A DNA stretch of 64,000 nt from Impatiens glandulifera (GCF_907164915.1 NW_025919226.1:1-64000), one strand, 5' to 3'; positions 35,777 through 49,465 are shown, numbered from the stretch's first letter. Program-made: numbers and translations. Notes: a model not told the origin generated them from the sequence alone.

Positions 35777-36401
35777 TGTTTGAATCTTTAATCTAGATCT
35801 TTAATCTTTAAATTTATAATCTTTAATACTCTATGTCGATAAATTGAGATAAATTGTAATTGCAGAAACGTACCTGAATCTGGAATGAAGAACAGTTCAT
35901 TAAGCCGTTATTCGTTATTCTCTTCTTCTTGATCTTCTATTGATCTTGGATCTTCTCTTGATCTTAGATCTTCTTGTTCTGAATCTGAACCTGAATCGGA
36001 ATGTGGATCTTCTTGTTCTGGATTTGGACCTAGATCGGAATGTCTGATGTGGGTGGGGTTTAAGTCTTCCAACCTTATATCGATAGCCCTTTAGTGTTCT
36101 TGAGAGATGAACCGAAACCTTATTGTTCGATGAGAGAAACAAAATTAGGTAGGCTATCTATATGGGTTGAGGACCTAGACCTATTATACCCATTTGTTAT
36201 TCGGCCCATCAACGAAATAATAAATGCTATTTCCGCTTCTACACAAATATGTCCCTATATTTATTATAGATGTCTAAATAAACCCATAACTTTTATATTT
36301 TAATAGATCACTTTAATTTGGCTTTAATCTTTATTATGATAACAACTAATATACAATTATTAAATAATATATGTACCCAAATATTGGAAATAATTTCAAC
36401 A
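35777..36401 (-). repeat. 3' LTR of decayed copia element
   Basis: Runs from TGTTTGAATC to AATTTCAACA and contains several TTGATCTT/TGGATCTTCTTG near-repeats around 35920-36020. Its short open frames are not genes. Confidence 0.85.
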
Positions 36402-36844
36402 ATCTCCCGCTTGGGTTATATAATATTTTCTTCAATTGTATATTATGACCTTAAGAGCTCAAAATATTGTTATCATTTCCAAATACATCTATATCAATCT
36501 CGTCCATCAATTATATCAACATATGATTAAAGCGATTTTTGTTACATTAATTTGTAACTAAACCCTCAATAGTCACATATGTCAATACAATCAAATGACA
36601 TAGATTAAACATAGGTGTGTAGTGTGGATTAACATGTAGTGTGATCCTTAACATGTTTAATACCAACTGATCCTCTTTTATTCCTTATAGAGATCAATCT
36701 GAATAACTTTATAATTTTGATTTCTTTAAAACTAATTCTTTAATTTCTTTAGAAACTGATTCTTTAATGTGCACATAAATTCCAAATTATATCCATACAA
36801 GCATCACAATACAAACTCCCACTAAAACTGTATATCATCTAAAT

Positions 36845-37641
36845 ATGCAATATCTATATGAACAATACGTTCATGAAAGACCTCAGATAGCAAATATTTA
36901 GAGAACTGATCCGTAATTTTAGAGTTTGTCCAAATATGCCCAATAGATAAGTAAACATTCTGAATTCGTTATTTTCCAAATAGTTCGACTTAGTCGAACT
37001 CATATTACTCTTAAAGTAAAAGAACTGCAAATTATTGTCACGTAATATTTTTAGTGGTCTTTCTATATCATTCATAATTTGCAACTCCGTGACAAAGTTT
37101 TGCAGTCAGATTCTTTAATTGGATGCCACAAAACACCTAAAAAATTCTGCCATCAACTTGAAATAATTCGAGTGTCTACTTAACACTCTTCCAAAAATTA
37201 ATTCTTTAAACTAAAATGATATGGCACGAATTTTCGACTATTTTAGTATCCAACAAAATTTGAATCAATATACCAAATGATCTCTATCCGATTCGATTTC
37301 ACTATATGAGTATGTAATGTTTTGTTCTTAAAATGTCACATTACTTGTTTGGTTGTTTTCTCAATGATCCAAACTAGGATCCTTCAAGTATTTGTCCAAC
37401 ATCATAATTATACTTAATCTTGAGCATAAATTAGACTCTTGTTTGAGGATTCTTTTGTATATATATTTTTTAAGCCTAACATTGAAATACTTATGAGACT
37501 AATTATGTCTTTAAACCTTTTAGAATATCCAACAATTAACAATTCTTTAGTCCAATTTATTTTCTTTAGACTGTAAAGCTTAACCTTAACTAGACAACCC
37601 CAAAAGAATTTATTAGTTATTTTAATTGAAACGTATTCCAT
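36845..37641 (-). pseudogene. copia RNase H and integrase fragments
   Basis: At 37084-36854 the minus strand reads IMNDIERPLKILRDNN and MSSTKSNYLENNEF, decayed copies of the RNase H core. At 37641-37414 it reads GMEYVSIKITNKFFWGC and NWTKELLIVGYSKR, resembling the integrase C-terminal part. Reverse transcriptase between them is almost entirely missing or unreadable. Confidence 0.6.
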
Positions 37642-38718
37642 ATATAAGTTGTAGTTATTTAATTATTCTCTCCAAATAAATTTATTATATGGAGATATGT
37701 CCTAAATGTTTGTTTCTAAATAAAGAGTTTCTGAAATTGTTCCTTAATTCTTTATATTTAATTTGAATTGTCATTGTTCACGTCGATGTTTCTTTCACCA
37801 TCAATTGATTTTTAACAACTAACCCAACCATACATTAACACACTCACTTTAGATAGTAACACCTAAGTTCCAATCAAATGTATCTGAATACTATAGTTAA
37901 ATTACTCTTAGAACAAACAAAACAAACTTATAATATGTATTCTTTTGTACACCACTTTCTTCAGTAATTTTCTTTTAGGTGTAATATCTGCAATTCTTAC
38001 ACCCTCATTTTTTTTTATTATCGTTTAAGGTATTTTCTAAGTGAACACTATTTATGTTATTTTTTTCATATTTTTTTTTTCAATCTTTTATTTTCTTATA
38101 CACAATTGATGTGAGTTCATATAGAGACTAAGTCTCCCTTTAGACAACTACAATTCACATCAATTAACTTAAGTGTGAATAAGAAAATCCAAATTAGATG
38201 CATGAGAATACATTTGTGCAATTCTAACTTTAATGCATTTAATTTTGAAACAAAATTAAACATATATTATGGTGTATTTCTTATGATATCTTTAGTATAA
38301 AAATACCTTTAGCAATTTTAACCCTTTTAGATATAATTCTTAAAAATAAAAATTTAGATACGCCTTAAAACTTTATCATATAAAATGAACTTAAGATGTT
38401 GACAAGAAAAAAAATCCGTATAAGTAGAAGTGTTAACTTAATTAGATAACAAAACAAATGAACAACCATACTCACAAAATTTTAATAATCACGTAAATTC
38501 AAAATACTGGTACGTCTCATCATAAGATACCAAACGCAACATTAATATTTAAGTCTTTGAACATTAAATATTAACTTGCAAACGATACTCTTTTGTAGTA
38601 ATCAAATATTAACAATAAGTCCTGTCAAACAATTGGTTATCTTTGGATAGTCCAATTATTCACATGACACACCGAATAATTGTTACATATTTATTACCAC
38701 ATGTGTATAATGTTATTC

Positions 38719-39070
38719 TGACCAATTATTTATCTTCCTTTGGGCCGATTAAATAACTGCATGAATTACACACACTACCTTCTTAATTTATAAAACATAT
38801 TAATCTACACAATAGAACCTACTTTGGTAGGATGTTGTTTCAATTAATTGATTTAATAAATTAATAACTTATGTACATATTTTAAGTGTGTAACTCGACC
38901 AATTATTAAACTTCCTTTTGTCTGATTAATAACCGCATAATTACAAACACAACCGTTTTAATCTTATAAAACAAATATGTTTTATAAATTAATAATTTTT
39001 ACATTATTTAAATTTGTAATCCGACCAATTATTAATCTTCCTTTGGGCCGATTAACAACCGCATAATTAC
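38719..39070. repeat. Three-copy repeat (ACCAATTATT...GGCCGATTAA)
   Basis: About 50-bp blocks at 38719, 38897 and 39021 sharing GACCAATTATTAATCTTCCT, GGGCCGATTAA and CCGCATAATTACA, separated by diverged A/T-rich DNA. They lie in the untranslated part of the copia element. Confidence 0.75.
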
Positions 39071-40867
39071 AAATTTAAGTGGGCCTAAAAGTGTACCAAA
39101 TTTTGAATGTGTTATTAATACATAAAAAAATCCGAATATTGTTTTATGTATCAACATAAATTCCATATGCGTGTAACACAAAACAAATAATTGTGATTTT
39201 ACTCATCACCCAAATACTTCTGAAATATGTAAATATATATCCCAATATGTAGTATAACATGATTGATTATTCATTCAAATATAATAATAAAAAATAAAAA
39301 AAATAATCAATTACATACGGATAAAGATTACGACTAAAATTCTAAATTTATCCATTATTATTAGGTTAATTGATTTCCTTTTAAGTTAAAATTATAAATT
39401 TATCAATAGGTTAATTGACTTTCTTAATTATGTATAAATAACTTATTTAGTTATTGATATTCTTTATTTATTAAATTATTATTAATAATAAAATAATAAT
39501 ATTACTTTATTTTCTTTTTCTTTATTCTTAAATTTTTCTTAATTTCTAAATATATTTATATACCGTCAATACATTAATTAAGTCATAAATAAATGTATAT
39601 ATTCATCCATTCTATATTAATTCAATAAATATATTCTAATATTTAACTTTTAATATGCTAATCAATATTTATAAAATATGTTAAGTAAATATAAAAATGT
39701 ATATTTTTCTTTATTTAATTCTTAAATCATAACCTATATCATAGATATATATTAAAATTTTAGAATTCCATAATATTTGTATATAAATGTATTAATACAT
39801 TAACAATTATTTCAAGAATAAATATTACTTCAATCTTTAACTAATTAAAATAATATTATTATTATTTTAATTCCTTAAATTAAAAATTAAGTATAATAAT
39901 TAATTATTATTATAATTAATAAATTCCTTAAATTCCTTACATAATTATATAATTAGGATGATAATAAATTATTATTCTAAAATTTAAAATTTCTTAATTA
40001 ATTCGGCTAAAATTCCTTATAATTATTATGAATTCTTAAATTCATAACTAATATATATAATATATAAATTAATATATATAACACCAAATAATAATAATAA
40101 TAATAATAATATATATATATATATATATAACCGAAATATATATGATATATTAATTAATATTTTCCTTAATTATCTAACTAATAACAATTAATAATAAAAC
40201 ATATTAATTTGACCAACTTAAATAAAAAAAATGTTTCAACTTCCTTATCATAAATTTTCCTCTATATATAATTATTTAATTCCTTAAATAATAATAATTA
40301 ATTATAATTAATTATTATTCTAAAATTGAATTCTTTAATTAATTATAATTACTAAATTCCATATATATATATAATTATAATTTAAATAATTAATATAATA
40401 AAAAATTTAATTAATTATAAATATTGAACTTTGTCAAATATATAATTAATTAATATTAATACTTTCTTAACTTTCTTAATAATATTACCACGAATTCTTT
40501 AAAACAAATATTTAACTTCTTTATGTATTATGTAAATCATTCTTTAATTATAACTCTTTAAACAAAAAATGTAAATTATTCTTTAATTATAATTCTTTAA
40601 ACAAAATCTATTCATATTTTTGAATGTCATCTTCTTGAATGAATAGTTAGATATTTGATGTCTTTTTCCTTTAATTTAATATAATTCAAAAGTTTAGATT
40701 AATATATGCATCAAATATTGTTATTACTATTCATTAATTAATTCTATCATTATCCGTTCTAGCCAAATTAGATCAAGAACATATAAAAAAATATCTGCTC
40801 ATATTCTTAAAAAATTCTTATAAACTTAAATCTAAATAGATCGACATAGAGATGATTTGATACCACT

Positions 40868-41474
40868 TGTTAGAATCTTTAATCTAGATCTTTAATCTTT
40901 TAGTCTATAATCTTTAATACTCTATGTCGATAAATTGAGATAAATTGTAATTGCGGAAACGTACCTGAATCTGGAATGAAGAACTGTTCATTAAGCCGTT
41001 CTTCGTTATTCTATTCTTCTTGATCTTTTATTGATCTTGAATCTTCTCTTGACCTTGGATCTTCTTGTTCTGAATCTGAATCGGAATGTGGATCTTCTTG
41101 TTCTGGATCTAGACCTAGATCAGAATGTCTGATGTGGGTGGAGTTTAAGTCTTCCAACCCTATATCGATAACCCTTTAGTGTTCTTGAGAGATGAACCGA
41201 AAACCTTATTGTTCGATGAGAGAAACAAAATTAGGTAGACTATCTATATGGGTTGGGGACCTAGCCCTAATATACCTATTTATTATTCGGCCCATCAACG
41301 AAATAATAAATGATATTTCTTCTTCTACACAAATATGTCCCCATATTTATTATAGATGTCTAAATAAGCCCATAACTTTTATACTTTAATAGATCACTCT
41401 AATTGAGCTTTAATCTTTATTATGATAACAACTAATATACAATTATTAAATAATATATGTACCCAAATATTGGA
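40868..41474 (-). repeat. 5' LTR of decayed copia element (end lost)
   Basis: Aligns with 35777-36390 and then breaks off after ACCCAAATATTGGA, where unrelated sequence starts. Confidence 0.85.
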
Positions 41475-42700
41475 TTGGTTATAGCGGTTTTAAAGAAAGA
41501 TCCATGGAATATATTTCACACTTTATTAATTTGAATATATGTCGCTATCGGGATCGGGTACCCAGTAAAAAGAGAAAGCAATACAAATATAGTTACCCGA
41601 TAGGATCGAATTCAGATAGTAAAATAAAAACTGAATTCGGGAACATATACACTACTGAGCGTGTAGAGTATCCATTACCATCCATAATCCCAAACATGTG
41701 AATAAATGCATTATTCACTTTCCACCAGCTTTGTTAAGTTTTAGGATATTAAGGTAGCTAAAAATATTTAAAACAATAACTTAATTGAATAATAGAGTAC
41801 CCAAAGAATTGGGAATGGTTAGACATACAGATCAGGCAAAAATAGTAAAATAAAAAACAATGCGACTCGAGGGCCTTAGGGATGAGTCCTTGCTTAGGAA
41901 GGGGGCTGGTTGCTCCATTATATGCATGTGCTAAAGGTGATTGTCTATTAAATAATGAATCAAAAGTTCGATTCTATCTGAATTACTCATTTTAAAATTT
42001 CTTATAATTATTTTCACAAAAATTTGGGCATTGAACACACAAATGTCAATTTTCGCCTAAGCATGACAGCTCAGTTGTGATTATATTTAGCCTTATAAAA
42101 TCAAAGAAAATGAGTCAAGTTATTCTACGAATTTTCACGATCTCACGGTGTGATCGAAGGAAAATAAAGGTTTCCACTTTGTAAATTTTCACAAAGAAGT
42201 AGGAAGTGTAAAATTCAAAGAGTGAGTAGAATATGTAGACGTAATGAGTAGAAAACTTATTCTTTTTTATCCTGTTTAATTATCCAAAATTATCTAAGTA
42301 TTCTAGAAGATCTAGTATGACTATAGTTAGTAGTAGAGATTGGTAAATCAGAAGAAGAGCAAAGGCCAAGAACTTCAATAGATGCGGATTTTGATTCACT
42401 TCCTCACAGATCATCGAGAATGAGATTCCATTGGAACACCTACTCAATTGAGGAATTGAGTGTCTTCCCTACAAAAGAAGTCTTACCGGTCTGAGTGAGC
42501 ATTCGCACTGCATCGATCATAGTAATAGAGTATTCGTTGATATATTAATCCCACCATTAATGCATTATTCACTTTCCACCCATTTTGTGGGTTTCAGGGT
42601 ATTATAGGGTGGGCTAAAAATATTTAAAATAGATTGTAGAACTTATTAAACTAGCATGTATTCCGTGAATTTGCACGAGTAATAATATAAAAAACCGTGA
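41475..42700. other. Unassigned sequence with a 70-bp direct repeat pair
   Basis: TGCATTATTCACTTTCCACC plus GCTAAAAATATTTAAAA occurs at 41707-41773 and 42560-42629. The 780 bp between are less A/T-rich and non-repetitive. The segment at 41860-42000 (GCGACTCGAGGGCCTTAGGG...) has an organelle-intron feel, but I could not place it. No coding frame is convincing. Confidence 0.35.
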
Positions 42701-42714
42701 AAAAATATTACGGT

Positions 42715-43165
42715 AAAATTTTTATGGGCGGGTCAACCCATAATCCAACCCAAGTATCCATTTACTCTCACATATATATCCAAATTAATCACAGCTCTCG
42801 ACCCGGCAATCCGAACACTTAAAAAATTAAGCATCATTATATATATATATATATATTAGTTGGTTAAAAAGTTGAACTTATATTGTTACAACATTACTCG
42901 TTTATCAAATTTTGGGTTGAATTTGAAATATAAAGTGTTATTAGCCTAGTTGGTTAAAAGGTTGTACTTGTTTTCGTTAGGTTGCAAGTTTGAATCATAC
43001 CTATATCATTTTTAATTTTAATTTTAACCGTTATAAGTTTATGGTCGGGTCAACTCATAATCCGACCCAAGTATTCATTTACTCTCACATATGTCCAAAT
43101 TAACCATAACTTTTGACCCGGCAATCCGAGCACTTTAAAAATTAAGCATCATTATATATATATAG
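42715..43165. repeat. Duplicated block (GGGTCAACCCATAATCC...GACCCGGCAATCCGA)
   Basis: Copies at 42722-42850 and 43030-43160, about 305 bp apart and roughly 85-90% alike, both ending in AAAATTAAGCATCATTATAT. The SINE-like stretch lies between them. Confidence 0.8.
42939..43012 (+). repeat. tRNA-derived SINE-like stretch
   Basis: TTAGCCTAGTTGGTTAAAAG resembles a pol III A box region, and GGTTGCAAGTTTGAATC about 35 bp downstream resembles a B box. A shorter relative (TTAGTTGGTTAAAAAGTTG) is at 42857. It does not fold as a complete tRNA. Confidence 0.45.
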
Positions 43166-44665
43166 ATCCGTTTTATTATAAACATTAACTATATTGAATT
43201 AATAACATATAAGTAAATATTATTATTTTTAATCTCTGAGTTGCTTCTTTATAAACTTTACGAAGATTTTTTTTATGTGACTTTTAAATAGAAAAAATAT
43301 TTACTATTTTGTTTATATCTGGTCAATTTTTTTTTTATTTTATTTTGTCATTTTTCATATTTTGGCTTTGTTCCTTTATTTTCTTTCATGATGTCAAATT
43401 TCACTTTCCTCAATAGTTAACTATTATTTTCCTTCAACACATATAATAATAAAATTAATTAATTGATCACTTATCTTTATTTGTGTGATAAAAAATTGAA
43501 AGAATTGTATGCTTGATTTAAAGAGTACATTATGAAATAAAATATTTTGACATCTTACTATACATTGAGTCATAAATTCATAATATTGTTTGTGCCAGTA
43601 ACGCCTCTTATTTGATTGAGAGTATACGTTTAAAATTTTATAATTAAGAGATAGAAAAAGACTTATATAAAATATAAACTATACTTATAACCACGTCATT
43701 TAAAAGGTTTTCACATTATTATACAAATAAAATCACAAATACTAAGTAGAAATAATTTTTATGAACGTAACTAGATTGCTCTCAAGGTTTATAAGAGCAA
43801 TGTCACATTAAATAATACTTTCTATAATTGAAGATAATTCTTCTAATGTTGATTAATCCCATATGCATAAATAATATTTGTTTTTATATTTTTTATTTTT
43901 TATTTTGAGAATATTAAATATATTCACAAATTAATAACTTGAAGATAGGTATGTTGATTTAGATCTAAAATAATGCTTTGGTATAAAAAACAACTTTAAA
44001 AGAGTGGAGCTAAATTTGAGCGATCAAATATTCTTAAATTTGTTAATATTATATATAAATATAAAAAAAAACATTATTTCATATAAATTATTACTCAAAA
44101 ATACTAAAAAATAATTTTTAAATAAATTAAAAAAAAAGCTTTGCCTGGCTCTCGAGATGGGATTCCAAACAGGGATTATAATGTCTAGCAAAATGAATCA
44201 TATTTTAATAATAAACTTAAACATAACAACTTTTGGGGCTAAGGTTTTATTCAATCAAATTTATGTAATAAAATTATGCTTAAATAATAAATTCAGAGAC
44301 AAAGTCGACTTACACATTTGTAGAAGTCTTATTTAATCAAATTTAATTAACAAAATCATATTCTAACAAATTTATTGACAAAGACTTATTTGTTTGTTAG
44401 AGTCTTATTTAAAATCATATTTTAATTACAAATCTAACAAAATCATCCTTTAATCATAAATCTAACCACAATAACATGATTGTGAACTAATCTTATTCAA
44501 TTGATTTATCTAACAAAATCATCAAATCACAAATCTAACCACAATAACTTGATTGTGAACTAATCTAATTCAATTAATTTACACTTAAAAAAAACAACTG
44601 TCAAATCACAACATATAGCTGAAATATTTCTTTTTATAATGTAAGTTTTGAAGAACAACAATCCA
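43166..44665. other. AT-rich intergenic DNA
   Basis: No gene. A roughly 68-bp tandem duplication (AATCTAACCACAATAAC...TTGATTGTGAACTAATCT) lies at about 44455-44580. Confidence 0.45.
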
Positions 44666-45609
44666 CACTGTAATAAAAATTTGAAATATTGTAAATCTTC
44701 CAACTATATTTTCAATCAAAAACGTACTTTTTCAAAAAATATAATTTAGAAAATTATTAATGCAAAATATATTATTAGAAATGAAAAAATCTGATAATTT
44801 TTCTAAATCTATATTAATATATCTTTACAACTAAACTATTAATTAAGTAGCCATAAAATAATGCTGATAATATCACTAACATATATTCACATCAATGTTT
44901 ACAAAATGTTTTGCAATAAAATATATTTTTATTAATTATTGTAACAAATATTATATAAATAAGCTGTGATTATTGCATTAAAATCTCAAATAACTAGGAT
45001 AATATTAATAAGTAAATTTGTAATAAACATTACATTAACACAAATAAATAATATATTCGTAATTGGTACTACTATTCTATTATAATTTATTATTGCAAAC
45101 TATATTACAATTTTAGATAATAGTTTTGTAAAAAAAATTCAAAAAATTTGAAATATAATAGTATTAAGTTATGCGTTATTTATTATATATAAGTTTTTCG
45201 CAACCAGTTCTACAATGGTATGAAATGTTATTATTGTAAACTACATTGCATTTATATTTATTATTTTAGAAAATTTCGTTTGACATATCTGTAATATACC
45301 AGCAATACGTTTCACAATAAAATATATATAATCTTTTCGCAAAAAAATTTGCAATATATCATATTTAATAATTTTGAAAATATTTATTAGTAATCTATTA
45401 GCAGTAGGTTTCGTATTAAAAATTATAAATAATCTTTTAACATTGTGCATTAAATTATATAAATTTTTACATAAAACATAAATTTTAAAATATTAATAAA
45501 TATTCAATACAAGAGTAGCTGCGATTCTTATTAAATTAAGTCTCCTCGATTCCCATTTCACCATCAATTCAGCCAACCATAAACGTTTTTTCCACTTTCC
45601 CACGCCATC

Positions 45610-46224
45610 ATGAAACTCGATTCATCATTTCATCTTTTCATCATTTCAAAACATCATCCAATTTCTTTAACATATTTCCATTTCTTCATCAAATATTTTC
45701 TTCAACCGATCTCTCTCTATAAACTCTTTCTTTTCACATTTTATCATGGTTTTAACACAATTTACTCGCAAACAACTTCTTTCAAGACGCCAAGCTCATC
45801 CACTCATTGCTACGACCTAAACTCCGAAGATGAGAATAAAAGACACCGAAGATAGCATCTACTGAGCTTCAAACCGTCTAGGCGGAGCTTGCAGCCTCTA
45901 AATCAAGAATAACAAGCTTAAAAGCTAATATTGAGACTACTAATGATGGTATATATAATGTCTTTATTGATATACGTAAAATAAACAATACAACTATCAA
46001 GGTTGTCAATGATATGACCGAGAAGGTATGTCATATTTTGTAGATCTTTTGATTTTTATTAAAATGTCACTTTTTTCGAGTTTGATACTTATTTTGTTGT
46101 TTATATTCATAAGATTAAAGAAGTTTTGTTGGTGAAAAATAATTTGATTGAATATGTGTTGGGTGTCATGGATGCAAAGAAGATGGAAAGCATTTTGGAA
46201 GGTAACACAAGGAAAAAAAATTAA
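45610..46224 (+). pseudogene. Small two-exon coiled-coil gene, probably broken
   Basis: Exon 1 ends near 46025 with LAASKSRITSLKANIETTND and KINNTTIKVVNDMTEK. A GT...AG intron (46026-46113) joins IKEVLLVKNNLIEYVLGVMD and MESILEGNTRKKN, then stop. The start is uncertain: the frame beginning at 45610 ends at 45855, and the exon frame has a stop near 45880. The heptad-like part suggests a coiled coil. Its place at the 5' side of a CACTA element suggests an accessory TnpA-like gene, but no domain was recognised. Confidence 0.4.
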
Positions 46225-46629
46225 TTTATGAACTTTTATTTGTTTTGAATGATTTGTATGAAGCTTTTGAACAATGGTTTGATTATTTTGGTTATGAATG
46301 TTTTTTTTTTGTTTATGAATACTAAATTATATTTTTGGTTATTGAACACTTGTTTGGTTGTTGGTTTTTTAATGCTTATATATATTAATGATTTTTTGTT
46401 ATATGATGATTTATGCTTAGCATGTTATGGTTATGATTTTTATATTTTTTGCCTACATAATTTTTGAAAAGTTTATGGTTATAGTTTATTCATATAGTTT
46501 AGTCTTTAAAAAATTTAAATTTTACATTCATTTTTATAACATTTGTACTTTTTTTAGGCATATTTTCCATGAAAATTATTGCGAATAATATTATTGGTCA
46601 ATGTCTAGTTAAATGAAAATGTTTCAACT

Positions 46630-47760
46630 ATCGGCTACCGTATGAATCTGCAATAACATTTGCATTAATTCACGTTCATCGCCTCATTGCTGTTATTTTG
46701 GCAATAACAATATGTTGTAATTATTAAAGAATTCTTGCCCTATATAAGAGTGTAGTTAACTTTACACTAAATTGTGTTCAACGCCGAATTGCTTTAAAGT
46801 TTACAATATCTATAATACGTATTATTGCGAAGACTAGTACAAATTGAATGACATATGCAATATATATTTTTCAACTCTCGGGTAGAAATCCCCTATTTGT
46901 GAGTACAGTAAACTTTGAACTAAACCGTGTTCAACGCCAAATTATTTTAATATTTATAATATCAATAATACATATTATTGCGAAGTGTGCAAATAGAATG
47001 ACATTTTTAGTAAATATATTTTTAACTCTCGGATAGAAATCCTCTATTTGAGAGTATAGTAAACTTTGCACTAAACCGTGTTAAATGTCGAATTGCTTTA
47101 ATATTTATAATATCAATAATAAATATTATTGCAAAGACTAATGTAAATTGAATGACATTTTTAGTAAATGTTTTTCAACTGTCGAGGTATAAATCCCATG
47201 TTTGAGAGTGTAATAAAATTTCCATTAAATTATGTTGAATGCTAAATTGCTTTAATATTTACAATATCGATAATACATATTATTGTGAAGACTAGTGCAA
47301 ATCGAATGACATATTTAGTAAATATTTTTGAATTCTTTGGTAGAAATCCCCTGTTTGAGAGTGCAATATATTTTGCACTAAACCGTATTCAACAACGAAT
47401 TGCTTTGATTTTTACAATATCGATAATCCATATTATTGCGAAGACTAGTGTAAATCGAATTATATTTTTAGTAAATATTTTTCAACTTTTGGGTAGAAAT
47501 CTCATGTTTGAGAGTATAGTAAACTTTACACTAAACAGTGTTAATGCCGAATTGCTTTAATGTTTGCAATATCGACAATACGTATTGTTGCGAAAACTAG
47601 TATAGATCGAATGACATTTTTAGTAAATATTTTTTTATCTCTATAGTATAATTCCGCTATATAAGAGTGCAATAACTTTTGCACTAAACTATGTTCATTG
47701 CCAAATTGCGATAATCTTTGCAATATCGATAATATATAATATTGCAAAACCTATTGCGGA
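46630..47760 (+). repeat. 152-bp tandem repeat, about 7 copies
   Basis: Each unit contains TTGCTTTAATATTTATAATA, ATATTATTGCGAAGACTAG, TTTAGTAAATATTTTTCAAC and GTAGAAATCCCCTATTTGAG. Unit starts fall near 46789, 46942, 47091, 47247, 47400, 47552 and 47704. Several units are open for 60-90 codons only because of their composition. Confidence 0.9.
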
Positions 47761-49153
47761 TCTGTATTTCACATTAAAACTAATTAAACTATTAACAATT
47801 TTAGCGTTAATAAAGTATTTAATATTTCTAACTACCACCAACTACTTATGTACTTGTGTACTTACTTCTTTCACTTCATCTTTTATAATTTACACACTAC
47901 AATATCTCTATCTCTCTATCTTCTATCTTCATTCTTTGATCAAGAACATTAGGTTCTTTAATATATTTCATTTAACATCAAGGTAAATATGTCTCTATCT
48001 TCTATCTTCATCATATATATATATATATAAAAGTAGATAATATTCTTATTTTCATGTATCACTGGTAAAAAATTTACCTTTATTGATAGTTATTATCGAA
48101 GGTTTTATAAAACTCTCCTAAATGATCCCGAGAGGAACAAATCTTTCGTTATTAAAAATAGATTCTGAGAGTCGTGTAAAACATTCGGGTTTACAAATTA
48201 GTACCGAAAGTTATACAATAAACTTTCAGTTTTGCCCTTCCAAAAAAACCAAAATAATTCTAAGTGTTGGGAATGAGGGTAATTGCGAAGGTTATTCAAT
48301 AAACCTTCGGTTTTACCTTTTCTGAAATTTTTAATTGCGAAGGTTTTCCAATAAACTTTCGGTTTTGTCCTTCCCAAAAATAAACCAAAATAATTCTAAG
48401 TATTGGAAATGAGTTAATTGCGAAGGTTATTCAAAAAACCTTCGGTTTTTCCTTTTTTAAAATTTTTAATTGCGAAAGTTTTCCAATAAACATTCAGTTT
48501 TTCCCTTAAAAAAAACAAAATAATTCTAAGTTTGGGAATGGGGTAATTGCGAAGGTTATTCAAAAAATCTTCGGTTTTTCCTTTTCTGAAATTTTTAATT
48601 GCAAAGGTTTTCAAATAAACTTTTGGTTTCTCCCTTCCCAAAAAACAAAATAATTCTAAGTTTGGGAATGATTAATTGCGAAGGTTTTCTTTTAAACCTT
48701 CGGTTTTGACTAAGTTCAAAACCGAAAGTTATACAAAGAACTTTCGGTAATGACCTTTATAATACCAAACCCTAACCCTTCTCTTCTTATTTATGCTTAT
48801 CTCTTTTCTCTCTCTCCCGCCCGCGCCGCCGCCTCCCTTTCTTCTTCTCTTCTTCCTCTCTTCTCATTCTCTTCTCCTTCTGCCCGCGTCGACGCCCTCG
48901 ACGGAACCACATTGTCGCCTTCACCGCAGCCCATTCTCGCCTTCGCCGCCGCCGATTTCAGGTTAGATTTAATTAATTTGGTTGTGTTAATTAGATTTAG
49001 ATTTATTATTGGTTAGTTTTAGGTTAGCTAAATATAGGCTAGTTTAGATTATTTTTTGTTTGGTAATTACATGTTAGATTAAAATTTGATATAGGCTAGC
49101 TAAATTAGATTTAAATATAGGCTAGTTATTTGGTTTGATTATGAAATGCATTC

Positions 49154-49465
49154 AGGATGAGTGATTGGAAAAGTCTTCGGAAAATACTAGAGAAACTTTT
49201 CCGACCATACCAGAATTTGATAGCAGCAACTAATGCGTCGGAAGAGGCGAGACAAATAGCGCTGGAATTGGAGCAAATCCGATTGAGGGACACAGAAATA
49301 GCTCAATTGGTTACTGAACTGAAAGCGGAGAGTGTTCAAATGAAGCAAAACTGGAGAATCTCGAACAACAAGTTGATTTCTTCAGGATGCATAATCAACC
49401 ACCCCCTCCTCCCCCATCTACTAATTAATAGATTTTATTGTTTGATTAATTATGTGTAATCGTTT
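49154..49465 (+). pseudogene. TnpA-like C-terminal coiled-coil exon (unit 1)
   Basis: A GC-rich leader (48760-48960) ends in a splice-donor-like CAG/GTTAGA; after an intron the exon opens at ATGAGTGATTGGAAAAG. It encodes ASEEARQIALELEQIRLRDT and ELKAES, a strong coiled-coil pattern. A one-base shift near 49343 then leads to LENLEQQVDFFRM and a poly-proline end. It resembles the C-terminal end of plant Ptta/En/Spm-type proteins rather than a whole protein. Confidence 0.5.

Larger units (their letters stand above)
35777..41474 (-). mobile_element. Decayed Ty1/copia element, minus strand
   Basis: Two direct repeats, 35777-36401 and 40868-41474, begin TGTTTGAATCTTTAATC and TGTTAGAATCTTTAATC and align throughout. 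A polypurine tract (minus-strand GCGGGAGATT) adjoins the left LTR, and a primer-binding site (minus-strand AGTGGTATCAAATC, 40853-40867) adjoins the right LTR, which fixes the orientation. Coding remnants lie at 36845-37641. The last 13 or so bases of the right LTR are missing, so no target duplication can be checked. 37700-40850 holds no readable gag. Confidence 0.85.

Noticed and set aside
35915..36303. Short frames in the LTR at 35777-36401 and its partner near 41192
   Set aside because: They are repeated in both LTRs because the LTRs are repeated; no start, promoter or domain support.
42939..43012. Functional tRNA gene
   Set aside because: A- and B-box-like motifs are present, but acceptor and anticodon stems do not pair; SINE-like at best.
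46249..46467. 72-codon hydrophobic frame
   Set aside because: T-rich 3' flank of a small transposon gene gives Phe/Leu-rich nonsense; no homology seen.
47285..47560. 91-codon frame with internal repeats
   Set aside because: Spans two units of the 152-bp tandem array and repeats itself at that period; not a protein.
48750..49016. 88-codon frame with Ala/Ser-rich peptide
   Set aside because: It is the GC-rich leader plus the start of an intron in the CACTA element; the frame runs through a clear splice donor.
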